The notes beneath the pieces were generated by a model. That model had not been told where the DNA came from and searched no databases. It saw only the letters and a list, made by a program, of their open reading frames with translations. DNA of 64,000 nt from Vibrio chagasii (lineage in GTDB: Bacteria > Pseudomonadota > Gammaproteobacteria > Enterobacterales > Vibrionaceae). The stretch lies in NCBI RefSeq assembly GCF_002954585.1, contig NZ_MSCI01000001.1, forward strand, positions 1,550,001 through 1,614,000, given 5' to 3'. Within the stretch, counting starts at the first letter, position 1. Every line of letters starts with the position of its first letter. A program made the position numbers and the translations under genes. This document shows, in pieces, positions 8,609 to 17,677 of this stretch.

Positions 8609-8963
8609 CTGTCCTGTCTGTTTATTTAGTGAAAAAGAGAGCCACAGCGCCAGCTGTGGCTTTGTTGTTTATGGGTGACTCCATTACGGTGCTTTGTAAG
8701 CATTACTATTGTTCCTCACAATTCGGATAAATACACAAATATCTATTACGGTGATTGCCTGTTTTGTATCTGAGGAAGGGGGAGGTAGGTGTTGTGGATT
8801 CCCGGTTACTTTGAGCATATTGTGGATTACCTTGGTAAGGCGGGGAAGAAAGGTAGATAGCGCCACGATTGGTTGTTTTTTGTTCTTTTGTCAACTTGAT
8901 ACTTGAATTTAGCCATTTTCAGGCCAGACTTCTAATTGAGTTTAATGTAATTAGGAGGTAAGT
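8609..8963. other. Intergenic region with terminator and no supported gene
   Basis: The first 60 bases hold the terminator of the DsbB unit. The remaining 300 bases have overlapping short ORFs on both strands with no family resemblance or ribosome binding sites. Confidence 0.4.
8641..8663 (+). terminator. Intrinsic terminator of the DsbB unit
   Basis: An 8-base stem (GCCACAGC / GCTGTGGC) with a 4-base loop is followed by TTTGTTGTTT. Confidence 0.75.
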
Positions 8964-9170
8964 ATGGCTGCAGATAGAGATCTAGTGAACTTCAGCGAAG
9001 AGCATGAGCTTAATTATTGTCTCAGAAGTGCAGGTAAGCGCCAAACTAAAGCAAATCGAGATGCGCTTGTTGATTTGGGTAAACAAGTTAAACATGTTTT
9101 AGACAAACGTGTGTTGACTCAAGATGATGTAAGAGGTGCTATCCACGATCACGATGATATGTTTGAGTGA
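8964..9170 (+). CDS. Small conserved acidic/basic protein, unknown function
   Basis: This 68-residue soluble protein begins MAADRDLVNFSEEHELNY and is highly charged, with no Cys pair beyond a single Cys and no membrane segment. A near-perfect AGGAGGT ribosome binding site eight bases before the ATG and a terminator after the stop make the gene credible. I do not recognise the family with certainty. Confidence 0.65.
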   Translation: MAADRDLVNFSEEHELNYCLRSAGKRQTKANRDALVDLGKQVKHVLDKRVLTQDDVRGAIHDHDDMFE

Positions 9171-9201
9171 GTATGGTCGTTAGTGACTGTATTGTCTTTC
9201 G

Positions 9202-9237
9202 AGAGGCTTGACTGGCGATTGTTCCGAGCCTCTTTTT
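9202..9237 (+). terminator. Intrinsic terminator
   Basis: Arms AGAGGCT and AGCCTCT surround an 18-base loop and are followed by TTTTTATTT. It ends the 68-residue gene. Confidence 0.7.
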
Positions 9238-9469
9238 ATTTCATTTCTGTTCGTCTAATTCATCATAAACTCACAGTGCTTCCATATTTGTTATCATTTT
9301 CGTGAATATGATTTGCGTGGCTTTTATTTTATTTTTTATTTATTTGTATAAAATGCGCGTTTGGTTTTTTATTAATAATGAAATGTTATATATCGACATT
9401 AATTGTTTTTATTTGTTCTATAAAATACTGGTCCGACATCATGTTATTCCAATATTAGATAAGACGAGT

Positions 9470-11362
9470 ATGATACAAAGAATAAAAGATTTTAGCCTAA
9501 AAACAAAAATATCATTTACATCACTTTTTGCTGTTATAGCCATGGGTTCTATTCTGACTTGGGTTTCCGCCAATAGCCTTAATGATGCAACCAATACTGC
9601 GATCAAAGCCAGAGCCCAAAGTTCAAGTTATGTTGCTACAGAGTATCTATCAAGTTGGGTTTCCTACAAAAAATCGGTTTTATCGTCGATCGATATTAAG
9701 GAGAACAATATTGGTATATTTGCTTCTCTAAGCCAAGCACAAGAAGCCGGAAAGTTTGCAGATACCTATTTTGCAACAGAGGATGGTAAAACCTTAGACA
9801 CACTCACGGGGAATTCAGCTAGCGACCTGAGAGGGAGACCTTGGTACTTAGAGGCAAAAAATGCCAATAAAACAATCATTACGCCTGCTTATCATGACTT
9901 AAACACAGCACAGTTAATGGTTACTATCGCTCGACCAATTAAGCAAGAAGGTATTTTAAACGGTGTTGTTGGGGTAGATATTTCATTAGATTCATTGCTT
10001 AAAGGTATCAGTGATATCAATGTAGGCAAAAATGCGCACGCTATTTTGATTGATATGAAAAGTCATACTTTTTTAGCGCATCCTAAAAATAGCCTTGTAT
10101 TGAAACCAACAACTTTTATTGCGCCTGATTTTACAAGTGACCTTATTGAACGAGCAGCTGACCAACAACAGGTTGTTACTATCAGTATCAACCAAGAAAA
10201 TAAATTTTACTACTTTTCTCGAGTACCTGAAACAAACTGGATGTACGCCATAGAAATGGATGCTAATACGGAGACTGCTCATCAATCAGAGCTATTGCGA
10301 GATATGATCTTTGTAGCATTGTTTGTCGTGCTATCTGTAGCTGCGTTTATCTTTATTTTAATGAAAGTATTATTCAAAGATCTGGAGAATGTCTCACTGG
10401 CTCTAGCAGAAATTGCATCAGGAGATGCAGACCTGACCCAACGGATAAAACCACGTTGTAATGATGAAGTTGGAAAATTAGCAAACAGTTTTAATCGCTT
10501 TGTTGAAAACATGCACTCGATGGTTACTCGTTTAAGTGGCGTTTCTATCGCGCTTTCTGAACAGGCTAAAGACATTGCTCAACAAGCAACGAGTAACTCG
10601 CAGAGAATCTCTTATCAACAAGATGAAATCAATATGGTTGCGACAGCTGTTAATGAAATGGCTGCGGCTACTCAAGAAATAGCAAGTAACGCTGACCTTA
10701 CAGCAAGTAATTCAGAGCAAGCCGTTCTTGAATGTTCAACAGGCTCAAGCCAAGTTCAAGAAACACAAAGCTCTATTCAAAGTTTGGAGAGTGAAGTTCA
10801 AGTAGCCACCGATATCATTCAGCAGTTAGAACAGCATGGGCAAAGTATCAATGCGATACTCTCAACGATTCAAGATATCGCGGAACAAACAAACTTGTTG
10901 GCTTTGAACGCAGCTATCGAGGCTGCACGAGCTGGTGAACAAGGTCGAGGATTTGCCGTAGTTGCAGATGAAGTGAGAATATTAAGTCAGCGCACTCATG
11001 CATCGACTAAAGAAATACAAGGTACGATTGAATTATTGCAAGGCACTACAGGTCAAGCAGTATCTATTATGGATGAAAGTCGCAAGCTAGCAAGCACGAG
11101 TGTTGATGATGCAAACTCTGCAACAGTTAGCTTGGGCCAAATTCATTTGGCTATTGAACAGATTAGTGATATGGCGACACAGATAGCATCAGCAGCAGAA
11201 GAGCAAGCCTCTGTGACGAACGAAATTACTCGTAATACGGAGGGTATTAGAGATGTGTCCAACGAGTTATCGATTGAAGCGCAACAGACTTCAGACAAAG
11301 CGGCTAATCTATCTAAGTTATCCAACGAGTTAGAGCAAGAGATCAACCACTTTAAACTTTAA
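9470..11362 (+). CDS. Methyl-accepting chemotaxis protein with dCACHE sensor
   Basis: This chemoreceptor of about 630 residues has a first membrane helix (about 13-33) and a periplasmic double-CACHE-type ligand domain (about 35-270). Fragments such as [10 protein letters not shown] and [10 protein letters not shown] are typical of that sensor. A second membrane helix (about 276-300), a HAMP domain and a long cytoplasmic signalling coiled coil follow. The highly conserved hairpin tip ([20 protein letters not shown], about 485-504) contacts CheA and CheW. The reading frame is open 168 bases further upstream, but that extension is AT-rich and unlike receptors, so I chose ATG 9470 ([16 protein letters not shown]). 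There is no C-terminal pentapeptide for CheR tethering. The ligand is unknown; dCACHE receptors often bind amino acids or polyamines. Confidence 0.9.
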   Translation: MIQRIKDFSLKTKISFTSLFAVIAMGSILTWVSANSLNDATNTAIKARAQSSSYVATEYLSSWVSYKKSVLSSIDIKENNIGIFASLSQAQEAGKFADTYFATEDGKTLDTLTGNSASDLRGRPWYLEAKNANKTIITPAYHDLNTAQLMVTIARPIKQEGILNGVVGVDISLDSLLKGISDINVGKNAHAILIDMKSHTFLAHPKNSLVLKPTTFIAPDFTSDLIERAADQQQVVTISINQENKFYYFSRVPETNWMYAIEMDANTETAHQSELLRDMIFVALFVVLSVAAFIFILMKVLFKDLENVSLALAEIASGDADLTQRIKPRCNDEVGKLANSFNRFVENMHSMVTRLSGVSIALSEQAKDIAQQATSNSQRISYQQDEINMVATAVNEMAAATQEIASNADLTASNSEQAVLECSTGSSQVQETQSSIQSLESEVQVATDIIQQLEQHGQSINAILSTIQDIAEQTNLLALNAAIEAARAGEQGRGFAVVADEVRILSQRTHASTKEIQGTIELLQGTTGQAVSIMDESRKLASTSVDDANSATVSLGQIHLAIEQISDMATQIASAAEEQASVTNEITRNTEGIRDVSNELSIEAQQTSDKAANLSKLSNELEQEINHFKL

Positions 11363-11422
11363 TATGGATGATCCTTTGATAATACCTTGATTATCTCGGC
11401 GTTAATTTAATGGGTGTTTAAA

Positions 11423-11456
11423 GTGGGATGTTGATTATTCAACATCCCACTTTTTT
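11423..11456 (+). terminator. Intrinsic terminator of the chemoreceptor gene
   Basis: An 11-base perfect stem (GTGGGATGTTG / CAACATCCCAC) with a 6-base loop is followed by six Ts. The stop codon of the convergent acetyltransferase gene lies inside the hairpin. Confidence 0.9.
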
Positions 11457-12032
11457 ACGGTGTTTGTTTTCATTTTTTCGATTCAGATACCGGATTAATT
11501 TGGCTGGCGTGCCGCCGTAGAGGCAATCTGGTGGTACATCACTGTTGACGACAGAGTTGGCAGCGATAACAGAGCGAGCGCCAATCGTCACATCTTGATT
11601 AATGACCGAGTTCCCACCAATCCATACATCATCTTCAACGATAATAGGGAAACAGAAGGTTTCCCACTGACGACGACTGCGGTGGTCCAGAGAGTGAGAA
11701 GCGGTATAAAATTGAACGCTTGGCCCTACTAAAACATTGTTGCCAATTTTGATGTTAGCACCGTCCAGCATGACCACATTCATGTTAATGAAAGTATCGT
11801 CACCTATCTCAATGTTTTTACCAAACTCACAATGAAAAGGGGGACGCACTATGCTGCTACCAATCTTGCCAAACAGGTTTGTTTGCAAACTTGGCTGTTG
11901 AGTATCGTCTGTACATTGATTGAAGTCTGACAGGGCTTTACTGGCATGAGAACGCATTTGGCTAATCTCATGGTCGGCGCCGTCAAAAACCTCGCCAGTG
12001 AGCATTTTTTCGAGTTCTGTTTTTGTGTTCAT
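11439..12032 (-). CDS. Maltose/galactoside-type sugar O-acetyltransferase (left-handed beta-helix)
   Basis: This 197-residue protein has an N-terminal Mac-type helical region (MNTKTELEKMLTGEVF) and then hexapeptide repeats that form a left-handed beta-helix (IKIGNNVLVG, TIGARSVIAANSVV). The H of the TASHSLD segment matches the catalytic His of galactoside and maltose acetyltransferases, which move acetyl from acetyl-CoA to a sugar hydroxyl. Its C-terminus is Lys/Arg-rich (RKNENKHRKKVGC), and its stop codon lies inside the neighbouring terminator. It stands alone. A second member of the family lies at 38692-39252. Confidence 0.88.
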   Translation of the reverse strand: MNTKTELEKMLTGEVFDGADHEISQMRSHASKALSDFNQCTDDTQQPSLQTNLFGKIGSSIVRPPFHCEFGKNIEIGDDTFINMNVVMLDGANIKIGNNVLVGPSVQFYTASHSLDHRSRRQWETFCFPIIVEDDVWIGGNSVINQDVTIGARSVIAANSVVNSDVPPDCLYGGTPAKLIRYLNRKNENKHRKKVGC

Positions 12033-12090
12033 GGTTTATATCTTGCGAATCAATATTGGTATCAGAATACTGATAAATGGACATAAAAAA

Positions 12091-12114
12091 AGAGAAAAGC
12101 GTCAGCCTTTCTCT
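12091..12114 (-). terminator. Imperfect hairpin, possible terminator of add
   Basis: AGAGAAAAGC and GCCTTTCTCT pair with one mismatch around a short loop. Read leftward, the hairpin is followed by a run of Us (seven As on the plus strand). It lies about 70 bases past the add stop codon. Confidence 0.55.
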
Positions 12115-12183
12115 TCCTATTTTGTGCTTTTAAGCACTAGCTTTAAGTGAGCCTAGCTCTTCAGCAAAAGGCGCTTTTAACCG

Positions 12184-13182
12184 TTAGATTTGCTCAACAA
12201 AACCCATTAGATGCTGCTTTACTTCGTCTGAAGCAAATGCGCTTTCTACAGAGTACTTGTAGATTTCTGCGTAATCTTCTTTCGTTAGGTCGAAAGTTTC
12301 ACATACGCGTTTCACTTCGTTAGTCATTGTTGTGTTCGACACAGTGCGGTTATCTGTGTTGATGGTTACAATGATGCCATCTTTCTTGAATTCAGAAATT
12401 GGGTGGTCGCTGAATTTATGAATACATTTAGTTTGAACGTTACTCGTTGGGCAAGTTTCAAGCGCAACCTGCTTCTCTTTCACAATGTTGTACGCATCTT
12501 CGTTACCTTGGATGTGAACACCGTGGCCGATACGCTCAGCGTCCAGCATAGTCACTGCGTCGTAAACGTTTTGACCGTGCCATTGCTCACCTGCGTGAAC
12601 CGTCACTCGGTAGCCTTGTTCGATCGCGTATTGCGTGTATTCAGGGAACTCAGTACAGAAACCTGGCTTTTCACCGCCAGCAATATCAAATGCTACAACG
12701 CCTTTACCAAGGTATGGCTTACCTGCATCGATCACGTCTTTGATTGAATCTTTAGGGAACATACGCAGTACAGACATAATGTAGTTGCCCTTGATGTCGT
12801 ATTTCTCTTCAGCACGCTTCATGCCTTTCACTGCACTTGCAATGATCGCGTCAAGAGACAGGCCTTTATTCACGTGCAGGATTGGTGCGAAACGAACTTC
12901 TAGGTACTTAACGTTTTCTAGTGCTGCGTCTTCGTAAAGCTCAAAAGAGATACGCTCAATTGCTTCTTCAGTTTGCATCACTTTAAGTGGCAGGCTGAAA
13001 CAGGCTAGGTACTCATCTAGGTTTTTGCAATCTTCTGGCACAGTTAGAGATTGAACAACCGCATCACGGTCTTCAGGTAGTTCGATATTGTACTGTTTTG
13101 CTAGATCAATAATCGTATCTGGGCGAACACTTCCGTCTAGGTGGCAGTGTAAGTCAATCTTTGGTAGTGCTAGAAAATCCAT
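12184..13182 (-). CDS. add: Adenosine deaminase
   Basis: This 332-residue enzyme converts adenosine or deoxyadenosine to inosine in purine salvage. The zinc-binding H12-x-H14 lies in [11 protein letters not shown]. The catalytic stretch VTVHAGE and the GHGVHI motif follow, then a C-terminal TINTDNR that contributes the metal-binding Asp. Length matches bacterial Add. It is transcribed leftward, divergent from the LysR gene, with only about 120 bases between them, so the LysR protein is a candidate regulator. The upstream region does not contain the adenine riboswitch known from Vibrio vulnificus add (see rejected items). Confidence 0.95.
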   Translation of the reverse strand: MDFLALPKIDLHCHLDGSVRPDTIIDLAKQYNIELPEDRDAVVQSLTVPEDCKNLDEYLACFSLPLKVMQTEEAIERISFELYEDAALENVKYLEVRFAPILHVNKGLSLDAIIASAVKGMKRAEEKYDIKGNYIMSVLRMFPKDSIKDVIDAGKPYLGKGVVAFDIAGGEKPGFCTEFPEYTQYAIEQGYRVTVHAGEQWHGQNVYDAVTMLDAERIGHGVHIQGNEDAYNIVKEKQVALETCPTSNVQTKCIHKFSDHPISEFKKDGIIVTINTDNRTVSNTTMTNEVKRVCETFDLTKEDYAEIYKYSVESAFASDEVKQHLMGFVEQI

Positions 13183-13302
13183 GAGTATTCCTTAATTCTA
13201 TTATTCTTTGAGTGTGTTAACTCACATGCGCTCAATTTACCAAGAGCATGATATGATTTAAAGTGACAAATAATCATCATTAACCTGAATTTGGGGAATA
13301 TC

Positions 13303-14247
13303 ATGGTCGATGTTAAAAGCTTACTTAAATGTGATATGAATTTGCTGTTGTGCTTACATGTTCTGATTGAAGAACGTAGTGTGAGCAAAACGGCAGAGCG
13401 GCTGTTTTTGAGCCAATCTGCGGTAAGTAAACAACTCACCAAGCTTCGAGCTTTGTTTGACGACCCGCTATTTGAGCGTGAGTCTAAAGGGTTATTCCCA
13501 ACTCCAAAAGCACTCGTATTAGCGCCCAAGATCCACCAAATTTTGCTGCAAATCGAAAAGCTAACTGTCCCTGAGGTGTTTGATCCTAAGGAGAGCGAGC
13601 GTACTTTCACTATAGACCTGGTTGAGACCGCCTACACAGCGGTTTATCCGCAATTTATGCCGACAGCGCTTGCTGATGCACCCCATATCACCATCAATAG
13701 CTCAACGTGGAGTAGTGATAGTTTCAAACGTTTACTCAAGCGCGAAGTCGATTTTGGTATCGGTATTTTTGAATTAGATGAACGTGCTTCAACCCATGTG
13801 CAATGTATTCCGGATGAGTTGGATTACGTTGAGTTGTGCCTAGATTATTCTGTTTGTTTAATGCGTAATGATCACCCCGCTTTGCAAGAAGAGTGGAACC
13901 TCGACACCTTTCTTAAGTATCGACACATACAATTGGTGACGGGCGGAGCGGGCGACTGGTTATTGATGGAAGTGCTTAACGCTAAGCAGTTAGAGATCAA
14001 CAAGGCCGCGAACGTGTCGGATATCACTAGTGCCATTAAACTGTGTAAGCAGAGCGACCTGTTGATGTGCTATCCATACAACTCGGTGCGCGATTATATC
14101 GATAGCGGTGAACTTGTGATGAAGCCAGTTCCCATCGATTTGGTACCTGGAGGGTTATTTTTATTGTGGCACCATTACTTTGATTCTGAGCCTAGCCATC
14201 GCTGGTTGCGAGAGCTGATTGTTAAAAAGACGCAAGACTCTCAATAG
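13303..14247 (+). CDS. LysR-family transcriptional regulator
   Basis: This protein of about 314 residues has an N-terminal winged helix-turn-helix (about 8-66; SVSKTAERLFLSQSAVSKQL is the recognition unit) and a C-terminal substrate-binding domain. I preferred ATG 13303 over an in-frame TTG at 13291, because a GGGG stretch sits at a suitable distance from the ATG. The HTH resembles the NodD/LeuO-like subgroup. It is divergent from add, the usual arrangement for a LysR regulator and its target, but control of add is unproven. The ligand is unknown. Confidence 0.88.
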   Translation: MVDVKSLLKCDMNLLLCLHVLIEERSVSKTAERLFLSQSAVSKQLTKLRALFDDPLFERESKGLFPTPKALVLAPKIHQILLQIEKLTVPEVFDPKESERTFTIDLVETAYTAVYPQFMPTALADAPHITINSSTWSSDSFKRLLKREVDFGIGIFELDERASTHVQCIPDELDYVELCLDYSVCLMRNDHPALQEEWNLDTFLKYRHIQLVTGGAGDWLLMEVLNAKQLEINKAANVSDITSAIKLCKQSDLLMCYPYNSVRDYIDSGELVMKPVPIDLVPGGLFLLWHHYFDSEPSHRWLRELIVKKTQDSQ

Positions 14248-14387
14248 TAGGTTATTGATTTACTAATTATTGAGCGCAATAAAATGTTTTTCAGGCAGCT
14301 CGATGAAGCTGTTTGTGAGCATAAGTTGAGTGAATTTGCCTTTTTAGGCTGCCGTTAAATTAAAGAGTATTTAAACGCTTATCGTGC

Positions 14388-14796
14388 TTAAAGCCAAATG
14401 AGTCCGCTGTATGGTTTCGCTTTAAGTGCCTCTAACCTACTTTTAAGTGAGCCTGAGTGTATCTCCAGCTTATGACCATCAGGGTCTAAAATATAGAGTG
14501 AGTTCCCTTCGCTTTTGTTCTCTTTGAAAACTGTCGCGCCTGATGAAATAACACGTTCTGTAAAGGCTTCAAATTCTTCTGGTGCAATATCAAAAGCTGT
14601 GTGTATAGTCATTTTTCGGGCAAGGTTCATCCAGAGCAAGACAAAACCAGAGGTCGCCCGCAGAAAGATAAGCTCCTTTGTCCCATTTAGCATGAGCCGC
14701 AAACCCCAAAGTATCTTGATAGAAACGAATAGAACGTTCCAAGTCACTGACTGCAATGGTGATATGATTAAGCCCTAAGATCATTGCTTTTTTCAT
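14388..14796 (-). pseudogene. fosA: fosA-like fosfomycin glutathione transferase, frameshifted
   Basis: Two reading frames together spell a FosA-like VOC metalloenzyme. The first frame (from ATG 14796, with GGGAG upstream) gives MKKAMILGLNHITIAVSDLE through WDKGAYLSAGDLWFCLALDE to N-D-Y-T-H. The second continues A-F-D-I-A-P-E-E-F and ends with YILDPDGHKLEIHSGSL. The metal ligands of FosA, His in LNH, His in DYTH and Glu in KLEIH, are all present, but the frame changes just after DYTH near 14600-14612. A one-base insertion or two-base loss explains it. FosA adds glutathione to fosfomycin. As sequenced the product would be a 68-residue fragment, so the gene is inactive unless this is a sequencing error. 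Confidence 0.85.
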
Positions 14797-14856
14797 TAAA
14801 TACTCCCACTAACTTAATGAATCGTATAAATATTTTATGACCATAATATACTCTAC

Positions 14857-16440
14857 TTAATCTGGATTTACCCAAAGTTTTGCAAAATCGCACCAACCAA
14901 TAGAGTTGATTTCGACATTTCTTACTCGAGATGGAACCGTTAGCGTTAAACTCTCTGACTTAAAGATCGCAAGAACATTATTGTTGTAGAGATCAGTTAT
15001 TAGGCCATTTATTAAGGTTTCTTTTTGAGTAGGGGACTCAGTTTTACGTATGGTATTTAAAGTGTTAGCTAAATTATCATGCTGCTCCCAAGTTAGATTT
15101 TTACTCCAAAAAGGGTAAAGCTTGAAAAAAGCAAACAAGCTTGTAACTCGATCTCCCTCTAATCGAATCCCACCAATAGCCAAGTCTTGGTTAGGTACAG
15201 CACGTCCGTATGAATGCTGACGACCTATAGGCTTTTTATTTATGGATGAATTGGCACGCATTAACTTACGAGCAAAGTTGCGATTTTCATTGTTGTTCTC
15301 ATAGCTGAACGATATGGGAAATGGCCATTCAAATGATGATTGGTCATTGCATTGAAACAAATTGATTAGTGAATTTTTGATGGAAGTGGTTTGGAGCTCA
15401 CTATGATTAAGTAAAATGAAAAAGTAACCAATATCACTAGTTGATACTTTGTATTTGTTCTCATCACCATCAAGAAAGAAGAAATTCTCAGCGCACTTTT
15501 TGTCTTGCTCCCATTCCGGATGAATCCAAAGTTCAATCCTTTCAATTAATGCGCAGTGGCCGCTGTATTGGTCATTTCGTGCTAACCTAAGAACTCGAGT
15601 TGAGTTAACCTCAACAAGAAATGGCCCAGATCCTATGGGCAAGTAACTCATGTCTGGCTGGTAAATGCTATGTTTAGGCATAATTGCTGTTTCAGCTCTG
15701 GACAACAACAGAGGTAGGCTAGGGTCTTTGGTTTTTAATCTGATAATAATGCAATGCAACGAAGCTATTTCTATGTCGCTAATATGATCGTATAACCTTT
15801 GCCAGTACACAGATAGAGACAAGGCTTTTAAGCTTTCAACAACATCTATCGCTGTTACGGCTGATTGATCATGAAAAATTGCTGAGGATCTCAGGTGAAA
15901 AGTCCAATTCATATGGCCTTTATCACTTTCCCAGTGATGCGCAAGATCTCCTATAAGCTCTGACCCTTCATAGGTGACTAAAGTCTGAAAAACTTCATGA
16001 ATTAGATGTCTTTCAGTTCGTTCTATAGATTTGTGAGGGTGTAGTGGTCCTATCTTTCTGTGAAATGGAGCGTAGATAGTTCTATCATTTTGGCTAGATG
16101 TTCGCTCCAAATATTGCTTTAATCCGACTGCAGCATCTCGTTTGTTAAAGCTCACTAATTGGTGTGCTTGTTCATATTTTGCGCTGTCTATAGCTTTATC
16201 TACTTGTGCGTAACAAGCATCGATTGGTTCTACGACGCAGTTAAGTTGCCCTCTTTTGCCTCGTCCTCTAGCTGGAGCCCAAGTCAGCCAATTCATTTCG
16301 GACATTTGTTTAAGTAGAGTTCGCGTATGCCTTTCACTGCACATAAAGGCGGTAGCGATCTGTTCAATAGTCACCTTATTAGTGCCGGGACCCATTTTTT
16401 GAAACAGGTCCTCGTATAATTCTAGTTTACGTTTATTCAT
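14857..16440 (-). CDS. SgrR-family transcriptional regulator (HTH plus solute-binding-like domain)
   Basis: This 527-residue protein has the SgrR arrangement. An N-terminal winged helix (about 1-110; TIEQIATAFMCSERHTRTLL then WAPARGRGKRGQL) precedes a domain related to oligopeptide-binding proteins (SBP_bac_5-like; YAPFHRKIGPLHPHKSIERT to GDLAHHWESD and SSAIFHDQSA). E. coli SgrR senses sugar-phosphate stress and activates sgrS and setA. Here no sgrS-like RNA or sugar exporter is adjacent, so the signal is unknown. Its start overlaps the upstream small gene by eight bases, which suggests translational coupling. Two further paralogues lie in the window. Confidence 0.85.
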   Translation of the reverse strand: MNKRKLELYEDLFQKMGPGTNKVTIEQIATAFMCSERHTRTLLKQMSEMNWLTWAPARGRGKRGQLNCVVEPIDACYAQVDKAIDSAKYEQAHQLVSFNKRDAAVGLKQYLERTSSQNDRTIYAPFHRKIGPLHPHKSIERTERHLIHEVFQTLVTYEGSELIGDLAHHWESDKGHMNWTFHLRSSAIFHDQSAVTAIDVVESLKALSLSVYWQRLYDHISDIEIASLHCIIIRLKTKDPSLPLLLSRAETAIMPKHSIYQPDMSYLPIGSGPFLVEVNSTRVLRLARNDQYSGHCALIERIELWIHPEWEQDKKCAENFFFLDGDENKYKVSTSDIGYFFILLNHSELQTTSIKNSLINLFQCNDQSSFEWPFPISFSYENNNENRNFARKLMRANSSINKKPIGRQHSYGRAVPNQDLAIGGIRLEGDRVTSLFAFFKLYPFWSKNLTWEQHDNLANTLNTIRKTESPTQKETLINGLITDLYNNNVLAIFKSESLTLTVPSRVRNVEINSIGWCDFAKLWVNPD

Positions 16441-16654
16441 TTATTTTCGCAGTATCGTTGGACTTTTCTCGTTGAGTCATTCGAGTATGACTCTCTCGTG
16501 TATCCTCCCAAAACTTGTTAGTGTCAAATATTTCATTGAGCCTTTGCACTCTTTGCGCAGGTGTCATATAGAAAATCCGAGCCAGCAATCCCCGCGTTCT
16601 CTCGTGCGGATAAGTTGATCGAATGAACTTTGCAATGTAGTCATAAGTTGTCAT
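16433..16654 (-). CDS. Small basic protein overlapping the SgrR-type gene, unknown
   Basis: This protein of about 73 residues (MTTYDYIAKFIRSTYPHERT...) is rich in Arg, Lys and Thr, with no membrane segment. I chose ATG 16654 because an AGG lies eight bases before it; the in-frame ATG 16681 has no such site. Its stop overlaps the start of the SgrR-type gene by eight bases, so the two are almost certainly one transcript. I do not recognise a family. It may be a partner or modulator of the regulator. Confidence 0.6.
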   Translation of the reverse strand: MTTYDYIAKFIRSTYPHERTRGLLARIFYMTPAQRVQRLNEIFDTNKFWEDTRESHTRMTQREKSNDTAKINE

Positions 16655-16708
16655 CTTTTTTACCTGTATGAATGAAAGCATAGACAGGCTAAATGATTTC
16701 AGGAAGAC

Positions 16709-16743
16709 AAAACCGGAACATTTATAGAGTTTGTTCCTGTTTT
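16709..16743. promoter_or_regulatory. 12-base inverted repeat, candidate operator
   Basis: AAAACCGGAACA and TGTTCCTGTTTT form an inverted repeat with one mismatch and an 11-base spacer. It lies about 55 bases upstream of the small gene that begins the SgrR-type operon. Placement and symmetry suggest an operator, but a hairpin in RNA is also possible. Confidence 0.45.
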
Positions 16744-17144
16744 ACTAACTAAAGAGTCGTTGCTAATACACATAGTTCGCGAGTGCTGAGTGTAAACGGC
16801 GTGTGTTACAAGTGATAAATCTGACATATATCAATAGTAATGGTTTAGGATAACTCGATCTTCTTAACGTTGTGCAACCATATGTGAGTAGATTGAATTA
16901 CTTTTTGTGGTAGTAGTGGTTGCATTTTTTCAGGTTTAAATATGGCTTCAGCTATAAAGGTTCCTTAGCTACCACTGAGCTTGTAAAACTTCATAACGAA
17001 TATCCGTTTGGCGTACTCGAATATAAATATTGAATGGAGAGGCAATTAGGTTGTCTCAGATTTATAGCCGTTTTTTGTGAATGGTCTTACGAATGAGTAA
17101 GACCATTTTTTCATTGAAGCCGCTTCGATGTGCGCGAATTTGAT
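16744..17144. other. Gene-poor stretch with a possible gene remnant and a plus-strand terminator
   Basis: No complete gene is present. On the plus strand, codons around 16935-17032 read F-K-Y-G-F-S-Y-K-G-S-L-A-T-T-E-L-V-K-L-H and then NEYPFGVLEYKY before a stop. This looks like the end of a real protein but has no start. A good terminator follows at 17080, so a small transcript may end here. Confidence 0.35.
17080..17112 (+). terminator. Intrinsic terminator with no assigned upstream gene
   Basis: An 11-base stem (AATGGTCTTAC / GTAAGACCATT) with a 6-base loop is followed by TTTTTTC on the plus strand only. No plus-strand gene is recognised upstream. Confidence 0.75.
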
Positions 17145-17543
17145 TTAAGGGATCTCAGACAATTCTTGCTTTAAGTCATCAATTTTACGCTGCTCTTTTT
17201 CTATCTTGCGCTGATACTTTTTAATTTTGTCCGACCTGTTGTCTTGTTTGGCTTTTTCTAAGTCGGCTTGATACTCAGCCAAATCTTTCTCATTAGATTC
17301 GATTTTTTCACGAAGGTCGTCTTTCAAACTTCCGTTGCTACAGTTTTCTTTTGCCGCTTTTAATGCCGTTGTGAGTCGGTCGACTTTGTATTGATTGTCG
17401 TATTGCTTGGCTTGTTCGATTTGATGCTCGATCTCACAGAACTTTTTCTCACAGCCAGTAAGTGAGTTGCAGGTCGTGCTTGCCATACTGCTAAAAGAAA
17501 ATGCACTGAGGAGCAGTATTGGGCCTTTTAGGTGTCGATTCAT
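17145..17543 (-). CDS. DUF1090 family periplasmic protein (YqjC-like)
   Basis: This 132-residue protein has a signal peptide (MNRHLKGPILLLSAFSFSSM, then AS). The mature part matches the YqjC/DUF1090 pattern: C-x5-C-x4-F-C-E-I-E-H-Q-I-E-Q-A with NQYKVDRLTTALKAAKENCS. The C-terminal half is a highly charged coiled coil (EKDLAEYQADLEKAKQD and following). It is expected in the periplasm. No biochemical role is established. It is transcribed alone. Confidence 0.85.
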   Translation of the reverse strand: MNRHLKGPILLLSAFSFSSMASTTCNSLTGCEKKFCEIEHQIEQAKQYDNQYKVDRLTTALKAAKENCSNGSLKDDLREKIESNEKDLAEYQADLEKAKQDNRSDKIKKYQRKIEKEQRKIDDLKQELSEIP

Positions 17544-17677
17544 GATTTACCTTCTACTGGTTCTATAGGGTTGAGCCTAGTTTCATCGTAACTTAACACC
17601 CGCACGCTTTGCTTATGGCAGAGGAGTGTTAAAGGTAAGTCTATGTGTTGAATGACTTATCTCTGTTAAAGATAGAA

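Noticed and set aside
8684..8906. Overlapping 60-65 residue ORFs on both strands
   Set aside because: They overlap each other, have no ribosome binding sites and no resemblance to known families.
9302..9469. N-terminal extension of the chemoreceptor by 56 residues
   Set aside because: The extension is extremely AT-rich, has an extra hydrophobic segment unlike receptors, and lacks a ribosome binding site; ATG 9470 starts the usual receptor N-terminus.
13183..13302. Adenine riboswitch upstream of add, as known in Vibrio vulnificus
   Set aside because: The 120 bases between add and the LysR gene lack the conserved purine-aptamer loop sequences and pairing, and the space is short.
16744..17144. 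sgrS-like small RNA near the SgrR-type genes
   Set aside because: No ptsG-pairing-like stretch or SgrT-like ORF could be recognised; only an orphan terminator and a protein-like remnant are seen.
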